DNA from: a bacterium | GTDB taxonomy: Bacteria; SZUA-79; Acidulodesulfobacterales; Acidulodesulfobacteraceae | NCBI GenBank assembly: GCA_027319095.1 | Contig: DAHVNW010000003.1 | Location: forward strand, 11,898-75,897 | Direction: 5' to 3' | Length of the DNA: 64,000 nucleotides | Shown: positions 36,171 through 45,144 of the stretch, one piece after another | Layout: the number at the start of each line of letters is the position of its first letter | Numbering within the stretch: the first letter of the stretch is position 1 | Program-made: the position numbers and the translations under genes | The notes under the pieces: model-generated | Databases searched by the model: none | Seen by the model: the letters and a program-made list of their open reading frames with translations, nothing else | Told to the model about the DNA's origin: nothing

Positions 36171-36818
36171 ATGAGGATAGGAATTTTCGGCGGAACATTT
36201 AATCCAGTTCATTACGGCCATTTAAGAGCAGCGGAAGAAGCCGCCGTGAAGTTTTTGGACAAAGTCGTATTTGTTCCCGCGCATATAACTTTGGATAAAG
36301 TTCCTGCGCAAGCCGTTAATTCTAAACTAAGATTGGAGATGATAAATATCGCTATAAAAGACAACCGTAAATTCGAATCGTCGGATATCGAAATAAAAAG
36401 GGGCGGAATCTCTTATTCTTACGATACCGTCGTCCAGTTCAAAAAAATGTATCCTGGAGACGAATTATATTTTATTGTCGGAGAAGATGCTTATAAACAC
36501 ATAAAAAGTTGGAAAAATGCTTCGGCTATCCTTAACGAAATCAATTTTATCGTGGTAAGCAGGTCAAAATTGGGATTTAAAAATTTAGCAAAGCTTGCCG
36601 GTTTTTTACCCGATAATTTAAAAGAAAACATCGTAATCGACTATAACGGGAATAGATTTGCCATGCATAGAAACATAGCCGTATATTTTTTAAAAATTAC
36701 CGTGCTGGATATTTCCTCAACGGATATAAGAAATAATTTTAAAAATAATATTTCTAATCTCTTTTTGTTGCCAAACGAAGTTATTAAATATATAATAAAT
36801 AATAAGCTATATTCATAA
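36171..36818 (+). CDS. nadD: Nicotinate-nucleotide adenylyltransferase
   Basis: Adenylates nicotinate mononucleotide in NAD+ synthesis. The nucleotidyltransferase motif GGTFNPVHYGHLRAAEE (HxGH type) is at residues 6-22, and the C-terminal ISSTDIRN motif is present. 215 aa is normal. nadD-rsfS adjacency is conserved across bacteria. Confidence 0.93.
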   Translation: MRIGIFGGTFNPVHYGHLRAAEEAAVKFLDKVVFVPAHITLDKVPAQAVNSKLRLEMINIAIKDNRKFESSDIEIKRGGISYSYDTVVQFKKMYPGDELYFIVGEDAYKHIKSWKNASAILNEINFIVVSRSKLGFKNLAKLAGFLPDNLKENIVIDYNGNRFAMHRNIAVYFLKITVLDISSTDIRNNFKNNISNLFLLPNEVIKYIINNKLYS

Positions 36819-36853
36819 TTCAAACGCAGGGCGTAAACTATCGAAACTTTAAA

Positions 36854-36872
36854 AAGCGGCAGAAAGCCGCTT
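36854..36872 (+). repeat. 7-bp hairpin between nadD and rsfS
   Basis: AAGCGGC-AGAAA-GCCGCTT is a perfect stem. Flanks are A-rich on the + strand with no U-tract, so it is not a + strand terminator. It lies within an open frame that runs into rsfS, and would encode LKSGRKPLK if that frame is translated. Confidence 0.5.
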
Positions 36873-36908
36873 AAAAGAACGAATGAAAATATAAGGTCCA
36901 TTATCGGC

Positions 36909-37226
36909 TTGCTTTTGGAAAAAAAGGCGCACGATATTTTAGTCTTAGACGTCCGAAAAATATCCGGAATAACCGATTTTATAATTATCGCGGGGGGTTC
37001 GTCCGACAGGCATCTTAACGCTATTGCGGAAAACTTGCTTTCTTCCTTTAAGCAGAAACCAATCGGACAAGAAGGTTTTTCTATTCCGGGCTCCCGCTGG
37101 ACAGTAATAGATTACGGAAGCATGGTGATACATTTAATCCATGACGATTTAAGGCCATATTATAATATCGAAGGCTTATGGCCGGAGGCTAAAGAATTAA
37201 TGGTCGAAGCCTCCCGAAAAAAATAA
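36909..37226 (+). CDS. rsfS: Ribosomal silencing factor RsfS
   Basis: Binds L14 and blocks subunit joining during starvation. ILVLDVRKISGITDFIIIAGGSSDRHLNAI and the C-terminal YYNIEGLWP are diagnostic. The assigned TTG at 36909 gives 105 aa but has poor ribosome binding. The frame is open back to a TAA at 36834, and IRSIIGLLLEKKAHDI suggests that the conserved region extends upstream of the TTG. No ATG/GTG is available there, so the true start may be a rare codon. Confidence 0.88.
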   Translation: MLLEKKAHDILVLDVRKISGITDFIIIAGGSSDRHLNAIAENLLSSFKQKPIGQEGFSIPGSRWTVIDYGSMVIHLIHDDLRPYYNIEGLWPEAKELMVEASRKK

Positions 37227-37261
37227 TAATGGGAAAAAATAATAATGCGGTTTAAATTTAT

Positions 37262-38635
37262 ATGTATATTATAACTATAATTATCGCTATACTTGTGCTC
37301 ATAGCATTTTTCGAGTATCTTTATGCGTTAAACCCCCAGATGGTACCTTTGCATTATGCTCCGGGTCAACATCACATATTAAACGGCTATCTTATAATTT
37401 ATATATTTTCCGCTTTCTTAATAGGCATAGCGCTTATTATAATAATCGATTTGTTGAAAGATTCAATCTCTGGAATTAAGAATTTAATATATAGAAGGTC
37501 GCAATATATAAAAACGGAATTGGATAATTCCGTCGCAAGGGCATTTGACGCCTATATTAAGGGACAATACGACAAAGGAATAGATTTAATTAAAAAATAT
37601 TTATCGAATTATCCCGACAGTATCTCCGCTTATCTTCTTCTTGCGAAAATTTATAAGCATAAGGGAAACCTTAAAGAGTCGGAAAATACTCTTGCAAAAG
37701 TATTGAATATAGAAGAAGATAACGTAACGGCGCTTAACGAAGCGGGCAATCTTTATAAGCTCGGCAATGATTACGAGAAGGCCGTTTTCTATTTTAATAA
37801 GGCTCTGGAATACATGCCGGACAACCTATACGCAATTACTCAGCTCAGGGATATATTTATTAAAAGAGGGGAATGGAAAAATGCTTACAGGATGTCTAAA
37901 TTATTTCTTTCTCAGTCGAAGGATAAAGAAATAAACAAAAAAGAAGAACAGTTAATGCTCGGGCTTAAATATGAATTCGGAAGATACCTTTTGGAATCGG
38001 AAAACGATACGGAGAGGTCTGAGAAAAGATTTAACCAGGTCTTAAGCCAAAATAAAAATTTTGTTCCGGCATATTTATCGCTCGGCGATGTGCTTATAAA
38101 AAAAGGAAAAATAAACGAATCTTTCGAATTATGGGAAAAAGCTTTTTTAAAAACAGGGAATTTAGCTTTAATTATAAAAATAGAAGATGTTTCCATTAAA
38201 GCGAATCATCCGGAGAATGTTATTAAATTCTATCAGGAGCTTATTCACGATAATCCTGAAAAATGGGAATACAGGCTATTCCTTGGAAAATTATATATAA
38301 GATTAGAAATGATAGACGACGCCCTTTCAAATTTGACCATTATTCCCGTATCCGTGTTTAAAGACGAATCCCTTAACTTGTTGCTCGCTGAATGTTATTT
38401 CAAAAGGGGAAAATATAATGACGCTTCGGTAAATTTTAGAAAAGCGCTCGAAAGCAGGTACCCTGTCAAACTGCCTTTTGTATGTTCGAACTGCGGCTTC
38501 ACCGCTTATAATTATTCTTCCATATGCCCGTCTTGCAATCAGTGGAATACGTTTGACATAAAAACATCCGGAACACTTTATGAAACCGGTTCTAAAGACT
38601 ATCTTAAAAATATAACTTCGGTAATTTCCCAATAG
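37262..38635 (+). CDS. LapA-like/LapB-like fusion: membrane-anchored TPR protein with C-terminal zinc ribbon
   Basis: Residues 1-75 hold two transmembrane helices around NPQMVPLHYAPG, resembling the small LapA (DUF1049) protein. Residues about 95-395 are TPR repeats. The C-terminus has C408-x2-C411 and C422-x2-C425, the rubredoxin-like metal site of LapB/YciM. In E. coli LapB works with FtsH to control LpxC and so LPS amount; a similar role here is inference. 457 aa is longer than E. coli LapB (about 390). Confidence 0.8.
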   Translation: MYIITIIIAILVLIAFFEYLYALNPQMVPLHYAPGQHHILNGYLIIYIFSAFLIGIALIIIIDLLKDSISGIKNLIYRRSQYIKTELDNSVARAFDAYIKGQYDKGIDLIKKYLSNYPDSISAYLLLAKIYKHKGNLKESENTLAKVLNIEEDNVTALNEAGNLYKLGNDYEKAVFYFNKALEYMPDNLYAITQLRDIFIKRGEWKNAYRMSKLFLSQSKDKEINKKEEQLMLGLKYEFGRYLLESENDTERSEKRFNQVLSQNKNFVPAYLSLGDVLIKKGKINESFELWEKAFLKTGNLALIIKIEDVSIKANHPENVIKFYQELIHDNPEKWEYRLFLGKLYIRLEMIDDALSNLTIIPVSVFKDESLNLLLAECYFKRGKYNDASVNFRKALESRYPVKLPFVCSNCGFTAYNYSSICPSCNQWNTFDIKTSGTLYETGSKDYLKNITSVISQ

Positions 38636-38648
38636 CAATAATAATAAA

Positions 38649-40295
38649 ATGAGCGTTTTCGAAGAAAATTTCACATATCGGAAGCACGCGCCGAAGGGCG
38701 CACGCCGCTCTTGCGTGCCGAAGATGAAGCAAAGCTTCCGGGAGCGAAGCAGTAAAAAACATAAAAGGGCCGTTTTAATTATCTTGGACGGTTTTGGAAT
38801 ATCTTCGAAAGTTGAAGGTAATGCCGTAATCAATGCAAAGCCTGAGTTTATTAACTCGCTTTTTAAAAAATATCCATATGCCGAATTAAAGGCTCACGGA
38901 TTAGACGTCGGGCTTCCCGAAAATACGATGGGAAATTCCGAAGTCGGTCATTCCAACACAGGCGCCGGGCGAGTGGTCATGCAGGATTTAACTAAAATAA
39001 ACATCCTTATAAAAGAAGACAAACTTAAAGAAAATAAAGTCTTAATCGGGTTTTTAAAAAAAGTCGAAAAAAGCGGTTCGGCAGTTCATCTCATGGGACT
39101 GCTATCGGAAAGCGGCGTTCATTCAGAATTGTCGCATTTATTATACTTAATAAATTTTTTTTATAATAGCGGGGTAAGAAATATATATATTCATCCATTT
39201 CTGGACGGCAGGGATTCCCCGCCTCAAAGCGCGCCGGTTTTCCTGGACAAATTGATAAATCATATAAAACCTTTCAGAAATAAAGTATTTATCTCTACTC
39301 TTTGCGGGAGGTTTTACGCTATGGACAGGGATACCCGGTGGGACAGGGTTGAAACGGCTTTCGACTTGCTGGTTAATCTAAAAGGCGAAAAATTTGACGA
39401 CCCCGTATCCGCCGTTAAAAGTTTTTATGAAAAAAACATAACCGACGAGTTCATGCCGGGAATAGTTATAAATAACGGATACGAAAATGGCGGCGGAATA
39501 CAGGAAGGCGACGGCGTTTTGTTTTTTAACTTCAGGTCGGACAGGGCAAAACAGCTGACCGAAACTTTTACTTTTAATAATTTTGATAAATTTAGCAGAA
39601 AAGATTTTAAGCCTGTTGAAAATTTCGTCACGATGACGAAATACGACGATTCTTTTGAAAATAAATATATAATAGAACCCCAAAATTACTTAAACATTCT
39701 TGGGGAAGTAATTTCTGATTACGGTTTTAACCAGTTCAGGATTGCCGAAACGGAGAAATACGCTCATGTAACTTATTTTTTTAACTGCGGCAGGGAAGAG
39801 CCGTTTAAAAACGAGGACAGGCTGCTTATACCTTCACCGAGGGAATTTAAAACTTACGACTTGATACCGGAAATGAGCGCATTTAAAATTAAAGATGCTC
39901 TAATCGACAGAATAAAATCTAGGAAAGACGAGTTGATAGTCTGTAATTTTGCGAACTGCGATATGGTCGGCCACACCGGAAATTACGATGCCGCCGTAAA
40001 GGCGGTTAAAGTGATTAATTCCGTTATAAGCGAAATAGTGCCGGCTGCTTTCGGTTCAGGCTGTTTTTGTTTGATTACGGCCGATCACGGCAACGCCGAA
40101 ACGATGATCTGCGAAAACGGAAAGCCTATGACCAACCATACGTTAAATCCGGTGCCGTTCGTCGCGGTATCTCAAGAAGCAAAAGAAATTCCAAAGCTTA
40201 AACCTGGCAGGCTTGCAGATATTGCTCCTACCGTTCTGAAACTGCTCGGATTAGATATACCGGCGGAGATGACCGGAAAAGTTTTATGGGAATAA
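38649..40295 (+). CDS. gpmI: 2,3-bisphosphoglycerate-independent phosphoglycerate mutase
   Basis: Interconverts 3- and 2-phosphoglycerate in glycolysis and gluconeogenesis with two Mn2+ ions. RAVLIILDGFG opens the conserved fold at about residue 40. The phosphoserine block MGNSEVGHSNTGAG and ITADHGNAETM are present. The roughly 38 residues before the fold are basic, not conserved in GpmI, and encoded by a hairpin array. The in-frame ATG at 38724 is an alternative start. It overlaps rluD by 10 nt. Confidence 0.93.
   Translation: MSVFEENFTYRKHAPKGARRSCVPKMKQSFRERSSKKHKRAVLIILDGFGISSKVEGNAVINAKPEFINSLFKKYPYAELKAHGLDVGLPENTMGNSEVGHSNTGAGRVVMQDLTKINILIKEDKLKENKVLIGFLKKVEKSGSAVHLMGLLSESGVHSELSHLLYLINFFYNSGVRNIYIHPFLDGRDSPPQSAPVFLDKLINHIKPFRNKVFISTLCGRFYAMDRDTRWDRVETAFDLLVNLKGEKFDDPVSAVKSFYEKNITDEFMPGIVINNGYENGGGIQEGDGVLFFNFRSDRAKQLTETFTFNNFDKFSRKDFKPVENFVTMTKYDDSFENKYIIEPQNYLNILGEVISDYGFNQFRIAETEKYAHVTYFFNCGREEPFKNEDRLLIPSPREFKTYDLIPEMSAFKIKDALIDRIKSRKDELIVCNFANCDMVGHTGNYDAAVKAVKVINSVISEIVPAAFGSGCFCLITADHGNAETMICENGKPMTNHTLNPVPFVAVSQEAKEIPKLKPGRLADIAPTVLKLLGLDIPAEMTGKVLWE
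38680..38739 (+). repeat. Hairpin array inside the 5' end of gpmI
   Basis: Three consecutive hairpins: GCGCC-GAAG-GGCGC (38688-38701), GCACGC...GCGTGC (38700-38718) and GAAGC-AAA-GCTTC (38726-38738), with outer arms GGAAGC/GCTTCC (38680-38685, 38734-38739). The sequence is visibly more GC-rich than its surroundings and is followed by GGGAGCGAAGCAGTAA. A related GGCCGAAGGCC...GAGCGAAGCGGTAA run occurs in the first codons of bamA. It looks like an inserted palindromic element. Confidence 0.6.
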
Positions 40296-41224
40296 TTTCG
40301 TTTTTATATAAAGGCAATGCAACAAGACTGGATATTTTTTTAACGGCGCGGTTTCCGGAAAAAACAAGGTCGTTTATTAAAAAACTAATACTGAGCGGGG
40401 AAGTCGAAATTAACGGTTCCTACGTAAAAAAACCGGCTTATTTATTAAAAGACGGATGTATAATTAAGTTTAAAAAACCGGAAATTTTAAAATCGGGCAT
40501 ACAACCTTTCGATTGGGATTTAGAAATTATTTATGAAGACGATTATATTGCGGCGGTAAATAAACCGGCAGGAATTTCCAGCCATCCCGGCAAAGGAAAT
40601 TACGACAATACTTTGGTAAATATTTTAATCGGAAAAATATCTGCGCTATCCGGAATCGGCGGCGTCGAAAGACCGGGCATAGTTCACAGGCTCGACAAAG
40701 ACACATCCGGAATAATGTTGATAGCGAAGAACGATTTTTCCCATAATATTCTTGCGGCGGGATTTAAGAACCGTGAAATTAAAAAAACTTATCTTGCCGT
40801 AGTTTACGGCTTAGTAACCCAAAAGAGCGGATGTATAGAAGGTTTTATAAAAAGAGATCCTAAAAGCAGGATTAGAATGGAAATTAATAAGAGCGAAGAG
40901 GGAAAGTATTGCATTACGCGGTTTGAAACCATCCGGCATATAGGGGGTGCGGCATCGCTTCTTAAGATAACGCCGGAAACCGGAAGAACCCATCAGATAA
41001 GGGTATCTTTTTTTAAAGAAGGATGGCCTATAGTCGGCGATAAACTTTATAAGAGAAAGGACATATTAAGCAAATACGGAAGCTTAGGCTTTGTTAAAAG
41101 GCAGATGCTTCACGCGTATTCCATAGAATTTTCACATCCTAAAACTAAAGAAAAAATTATTTTAAAGGCGGAAGTTCCTTCGGATATGCTTTGGGCGGCC
41201 GGTCCAAAAGATAGTTTTAATTAG
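40286..41224 (+). CDS. 23S rRNA pseudouridine synthase, RluD/RluA family
   Basis: Makes pseudouridines in 23S rRNA (or tRNA). An S4-like RNA-binding domain (about 15-65) precedes the catalytic domain with GIVHRLDKDTSGIMLIAKN (catalytic Asp present) and GRTHQIRVS. 312 aa fits RluD; the exact target base cannot be told from sequence alone. Confidence 0.9.
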   Translation: MGIISFLYKGNATRLDIFLTARFPEKTRSFIKKLILSGEVEINGSYVKKPAYLLKDGCIIKFKKPEILKSGIQPFDWDLEIIYEDDYIAAVNKPAGISSHPGKGNYDNTLVNILIGKISALSGIGGVERPGIVHRLDKDTSGIMLIAKNDFSHNILAAGFKNREIKKTYLAVVYGLVTQKSGCIEGFIKRDPKSRIRMEINKSEEGKYCITRFETIRHIGGAASLLKITPETGRTHQIRVSFFKEGWPIVGDKLYKRKDILSKYGSLGFVKRQMLHAYSIEFSHPKTKEKIILKAEVPSDMLWAAGPKDSFN

Positions 41225-41248
41225 AATGTTTATACTGAGTATAATATT

Positions 41249-42016
41249 ATGATATACCGCTATGAAGCGGATAAAGTTATAGACGATAACGCTATATACG
41301 GTTTCATGGACGGTTCGCTAGATTTTAATCCGGCGAATTTAACTGCAGGAAAAGAGCTGTTAAATATTATATCGAGGGATGTAAAAAAACCTGTATTTTA
41401 TTTTTGCGAGGTCAGGCAAAGCCACGGCAGCGGGATAATAGTTTTAGATAAGTATTTTAAAAAGAATTTTAGCGGCATGGAAAGCCGCAGCGTTTTTTAT
41501 TCGAGGAATGCGGACGGTATTTTTACCTGCGAATCCGGCATTGCGCTCTGCATCAGAACTGCTGATTGCGTCCCCGTGCTTTTTATCTCCTTAAGTCGCA
41601 GCGGCAGTCGCAAAAGCGTCATAGGAGCTGTTCATTGCGGCTGGAAAGGGGCATATGGCGGTATTTTAAAAAATGCTAAAAATGTTTTGGAAAATAAATT
41701 TAATGACAGCGCTGGCAATGTATCGGTTATAATAGGACCGTCGATTTGCGGGAGATGCTACGAGGTTAAGGAAGATTTTTTGAATTTATTTCTAACGAGA
41801 GATATTTCGTCCGAAAAATTTTTTATAAAGGATAAAAATAAAAATAAGATTTTTTTTGATTTGAAAGCCTTTATCAAAGATGAATTGGTTTTAATCGGAT
41901 TTAACGGTAAAAATATTTACGATTTGAATAAATGCAACTTCGAAGATGCAAAATTTTTTAGCTACAGGCGGAATAAAAACGACGGCAGGCAGGTTTCTTT
42001 TATAGCTCTTTTATAG
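41249..42016 (+). CDS. pgeF: Peptidoglycan editing factor PgeF / polyphenol oxidase family protein
   Basis: Multicopper-oxidase-like (DUF152/YfiH) family protein. CIRTADCVPVLF, VHCGWKGAYGGI and IGPSICGRCYEV carry the conserved His and Cys ligands. In E. coli YfiH/PgeF removes mis-incorporated L-Ser from peptidoglycan precursors. 255 aa is normal. rluD-pgeF adjacency matches E. coli and others. Confidence 0.9.
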   Translation: MIYRYEADKVIDDNAIYGFMDGSLDFNPANLTAGKELLNIISRDVKKPVFYFCEVRQSHGSGIIVLDKYFKKNFSGMESRSVFYSRNADGIFTCESGIALCIRTADCVPVLFISLSRSGSRKSVIGAVHCGWKGAYGGILKNAKNVLENKFNDSAGNVSVIIGPSICGRCYEVKEDFLNLFLTRDISSEKFFIKDKNKNKIFFDLKAFIKDELVLIGFNGKNIYDLNKCNFEDAKFFSYRRNKNDGRQVSFIALL

Positions 42017-42068
42017 CGGCAAAGAGCAATTCGGGCGTATTTATGGATTTCACGGGAGTTTTTTATAA

Positions 42069-42677
42069 ATGTTGAAAATTGGATTAGCCGGTTCGATAGG
42101 TTCTGGAAAAACCACCGTTCTTAATTTATTTAAAAATTACGGTTTTTTTACAGTTAATCTCGATGAAGAAGCAAAAAAAATAATAAAAAAAAATAGCCGG
42201 GAGTATAAAAAAATTGTTGATTTTTTCGGTAAAAACATTTTAAATAAAGATAATGAGATAGACCGCAAAATTCTTGCCGGCATAATCTTTTCGGATTCTT
42301 TTAAAAAAAAGGTTTTGGAAGATATAATTTATCCTTCTTTAACGGCTAACATAGACCTTATGCTTGCCGCAAGAGGGGAATATGCCGCGGTAATCGAGGG
42401 AGCCGTTATCATAGAATCGGGATATTATCTTAAGATGGATAAAACCGTTCTCGTTTCCTGCGATTTTTCCAAGAGGATTCAACGAGCATATAAAAAATTC
42501 GATTTAGAAGATTTTATTAAAAGAGATAAAAACCAATTAAGTCTTAAAAGAAAAATTAAAAAATCCAATTTTATAATAAATAATAATTACGGATTTAAAT
42601 TCTTAATCCCCCAAATCAATTTATTTTTACATATTTTAAATGAATTATACGGTATAAATTTTTCCGTTTCCAGCTAG
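42069..42677 (+). CDS. coaE: Dephospho-CoA kinase
   Basis: Last step of CoA synthesis: phosphorylates the 3'-hydroxyl of dephospho-CoA. Walker A GSIGSGKTT is at residues 9-17, followed by NLDEEAKKI. 202 aa is normal. The lid and substrate regions are AT-rich but recognisable (DNEIDRKILAGIIF). Confidence 0.92.
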   Translation: MLKIGLAGSIGSGKTTVLNLFKNYGFFTVNLDEEAKKIIKKNSREYKKIVDFFGKNILNKDNEIDRKILAGIIFSDSFKKKVLEDIIYPSLTANIDLMLAARGEYAAVIEGAVIIESGYYLKMDKTVLVSCDFSKRIQRAYKKFDLEDFIKRDKNQLSLKRKIKKSNFIINNNYGFKFLIPQINLFLHILNELYGINFSVSS

Positions 42678-42780
42678 ATATAAAAAATAAATAAATCAAA
42701 GATATAAGAATTGCGGCCCTGAAAATAAGGACTTTTTGGGCTCCAATACAAAATTAAGGCAGGAACAAAGGAGCAATGCC

Positions 42781-43785
42781 ATGGAGCAATATCAGGTATG
42801 CAAAGATTTAGGCTATAATTTTATAAGCGAGCTTTTAGAATTTGCATCGCAAAAGAAATCCGTCGAAGAAGTAATGCATTTTGTTAACGTTTCGTTTGAA
42901 TTTACTTTTGGAGCGACGGCAATATTGTTTATATACAAAAAATATAATGCCGAAGCAAAAGTAGAAATATCGAGAGGTTTTTCTCATGAGTTCGAAAAAA
43001 ATCTTAACGAAAATCCCCCATTGGAACTTCTCGGCGAATTAGCGTCTTTAAAAAAAGGATTATACGTTGATTTTAAAAAAGATAAAGATAAATACCCTAA
43101 TTATTCGTCGTTGCTCGAACACGGTAATGTTTCCGAATTTTATGCCTATGAATTAAAAACGGCTTATACCGATTCATATTCGGTAGTAACGTATTCGGTT
43201 GAGGGATTTAAAAATTGCGGCGGCAATAAAGCCGAAGTTTTTGATACCATTTTCTCCGTAATCGCTTATATCTTAAATTCAAACAAGTGCATACAGACCA
43301 TGAGGGATTGCTCCCAAATAGATTACGTATCGGGACTTAATAATTTTAAATATTTTCATGAAAAATTATTTCAGGAAATGCAAAAGTCGGCTTTAGATAG
43401 ATCCCGCTTATCTATCGCGTTAATTTCGATAAATCAATTAAATAAATTAAACTCTATTCATGGTCATCAGGCGGGCGATAAAAATATCGGAATTATAGCT
43501 AATATTATTAAAAAAAATATCAGGGCATTCGATGTCGCTTCGAGGTACGGGAACAAATTTATAATTTTATTTTCCAACATAGTAAAAGACGAGGCTAAAG
43601 AAATTTTAGGGGCCGTATTCTTGGAAACGCGCGAGGAATTTAAAAGAGACGACATGAATATATTATCTTTAAATGCCGGCATTTCGACGTTTCCAGACGA
43701 CGGCAACAATGAACGGACAATTTTGGATATAGCTGAAGGCCGCCGCATAGATGCGAAAAGGAAAGACAGATGGATGTATCTATAG
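42781..43785 (+). CDS. Degenerate GGDEF-domain protein with N-terminal GAF-like region
   Basis: Start 42781 is chosen because AAAGGAG lies 7 nt upstream. The TTG at 42736 would add 15 residues. Residues about 1-180 look GAF-like. Residues about 190-334 are a GGDEF fold (DYVSGLNNFKYFHEKL) in which the active-site RYGGDEF is reduced to RYGNKF, losing one residue and the catalytic acidics. The RxxD I-site (RAFD, five residues before the Gly) is kept. It is probably not a cyclase, but could bind c-di-GMP. Confidence 0.82.
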   Translation: MEQYQVCKDLGYNFISELLEFASQKKSVEEVMHFVNVSFEFTFGATAILFIYKKYNAEAKVEISRGFSHEFEKNLNENPPLELLGELASLKKGLYVDFKKDKDKYPNYSSLLEHGNVSEFYAYELKTAYTDSYSVVTYSVEGFKNCGGNKAEVFDTIFSVIAYILNSNKCIQTMRDCSQIDYVSGLNNFKYFHEKLFQEMQKSALDRSRLSIALISINQLNKLNSIHGHQAGDKNIGIIANIIKKNIRAFDVASRYGNKFIILFSNIVKDEAKEILGAVFLETREEFKRDDMNILSLNAGISTFPDDGNNERTILDIAEGRRIDAKRKDRWMYL

Positions 43786-43808
43786 TTTTATATAAAATTA
43801 AAGTTGTG

Positions 43809-43835
43809 AGGTGCCCGAATTAAATTCGGACGCCT
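43809..43835 (+). repeat. Palindrome upstream of rho (same family as the nuoM copy)
   Basis: CCGAATT pairs with AATTCGG around a single A, flanked by AGGTG...CGCCT arms with one mismatch and a G-T wobble. It ends just before TATTAAAAAAGGAGC, the rho Shine-Dalgarno region. A second copy of the same design lies upstream of nuoM at 62918-62947. Confidence 0.65.
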
Positions 43836-43853
43836 ATTAAAAAAGGAGCTTTT

Positions 43854-45119
43854 ATGAATCTTAAAGAATTATCTGTAAAAAAAATTAATGAATTACTGCA
43901 AATAGCAAAGGATTATAGTATAGAAGGAGCGTCAGGCATGCGGAAACAGGACTTGATATATGCCCTTCTGCAGGCGGAAACCGAAAAAAACCAGCAGACT
44001 GAAAAAAACGGATTGATATCCGGCGAAGGAGTGCTTGAAATTTTACCGGACCAGTACGGTTTCCTCAGGTCGCTCGAGGCAAATTATCTTCACGGTCCCG
44101 ACGACATTTACGTTTCCCCTTCCCAGATAAGAAAATTCGGCTTAAGGACGGGAGATACGATTCGCGGAATAATCAGGCCGCCTAAGGACAGCGAAAGATT
44201 TTATGCCCTTTTAAAAGTCGAAAGCATCAATTTCGAAGACCCTGAAAGCGCAAAAGAAAAGATTTTATTCGACAACTTGACGCCGTTATACCCTGATGAA
44301 AAAATTAAGCTGGAATTCGATAATAAAAATTTATCTACACGGCTTATGGACCTGCTTATTCCCATAGGCAAAGGTCAGAGGGGTTTAATAGTTGCCCCCC
44401 CCCGAACCGGAAAGACTATGCTTTTGAAGGATATAGCCCATGCTATTAATACCAACCATAAAGAGATATTTCTTATGGTTCTTTTAATAGACGAAAGGCC
44501 GGAGGAGGTTACGGATATGCAAAGGTCGGTTAACGGCGAAGTTATAAGTTCGACTTTCGACGAACCGCCGCAGAGACATATTCAGATTGCCGAAATAGTA
44601 ATCGAAAAAGCCAAGAGGTTAGTCGAAACCGGAAAAGACGTCGTTATTTTGTTGGATTCCATTACAAGGCTTGCAAGGGCATATAACGTTACTATACCTT
44701 CTTCGGGAAAAGTTTTATCGGGCGGAGTAGATTCAAATGCACTGCATAAACCCAAAAGATTTTTCGGAGCCGCAAGAAATATCGAGGAAGGGGGCAGTTT
44801 GACCATTATAGCTACCGCCTTGATAGATACCGGTTCAAGAATGGACGAAGTAATTTTTGAAGAGTTTAAGGGAACCGGAAATCTTGAAGTTAACTTGGAC
44901 AGAAAATTATCCGAAAAGAGAATTTTCCCAGCCATAGATATTAATAAATCCAGCACAAGAAAGGAAGAGCTTCTCTTAGATAAAGACCATTTGAAAAAAG
45001 TTTGGATATTGAGAAAAGTTTTATCGGGAATGGATACCGCGGAAGCAATGGAATTCTTAATAGAAAAAATCAAAAATACAAAATCTAACCACGATTTCTT
45101 AAACCTTATGAATCAGTGA
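43854..45119 (+). CDS. rho: Transcription termination factor Rho
   Basis: Hexameric RNA helicase for factor-dependent termination. An N-terminal helix bundle (about 1-45), a cold-shock-like RNA-binding domain ([15 protein letters not shown]), and an ATPase core with Walker [25 protein letters not shown], and the Q/R-loop regions [20 protein letters not shown]. 421 aa. AAGGAG precedes the ATG. Confidence 0.96.
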   Translation: MNLKELSVKKINELLQIAKDYSIEGASGMRKQDLIYALLQAETEKNQQTEKNGLISGEGVLEILPDQYGFLRSLEANYLHGPDDIYVSPSQIRKFGLRTGDTIRGIIRPPKDSERFYALLKVESINFEDPESAKEKILFDNLTPLYPDEKIKLEFDNKNLSTRLMDLLIPIGKGQRGLIVAPPRTGKTMLLKDIAHAINTNHKEIFLMVLLIDERPEEVTDMQRSVNGEVISSTFDEPPQRHIQIAEIVIEKAKRLVETGKDVVILLDSITRLARAYNVTIPSSGKVLSGGVDSNALHKPKRFFGAARNIEEGGSLTIIATALIDTGSRMDEVIFEEFKGTGNLEVNLDRKLSEKRIFPAIDINKSSTRKEELLLDKDHLKKVWILRKVLSGMDTAEAMEFLIEKIKNTKSNHDFLNLMNQ

Positions 45120-45144
45120 TTAGAAAATATGATATATTATATTC

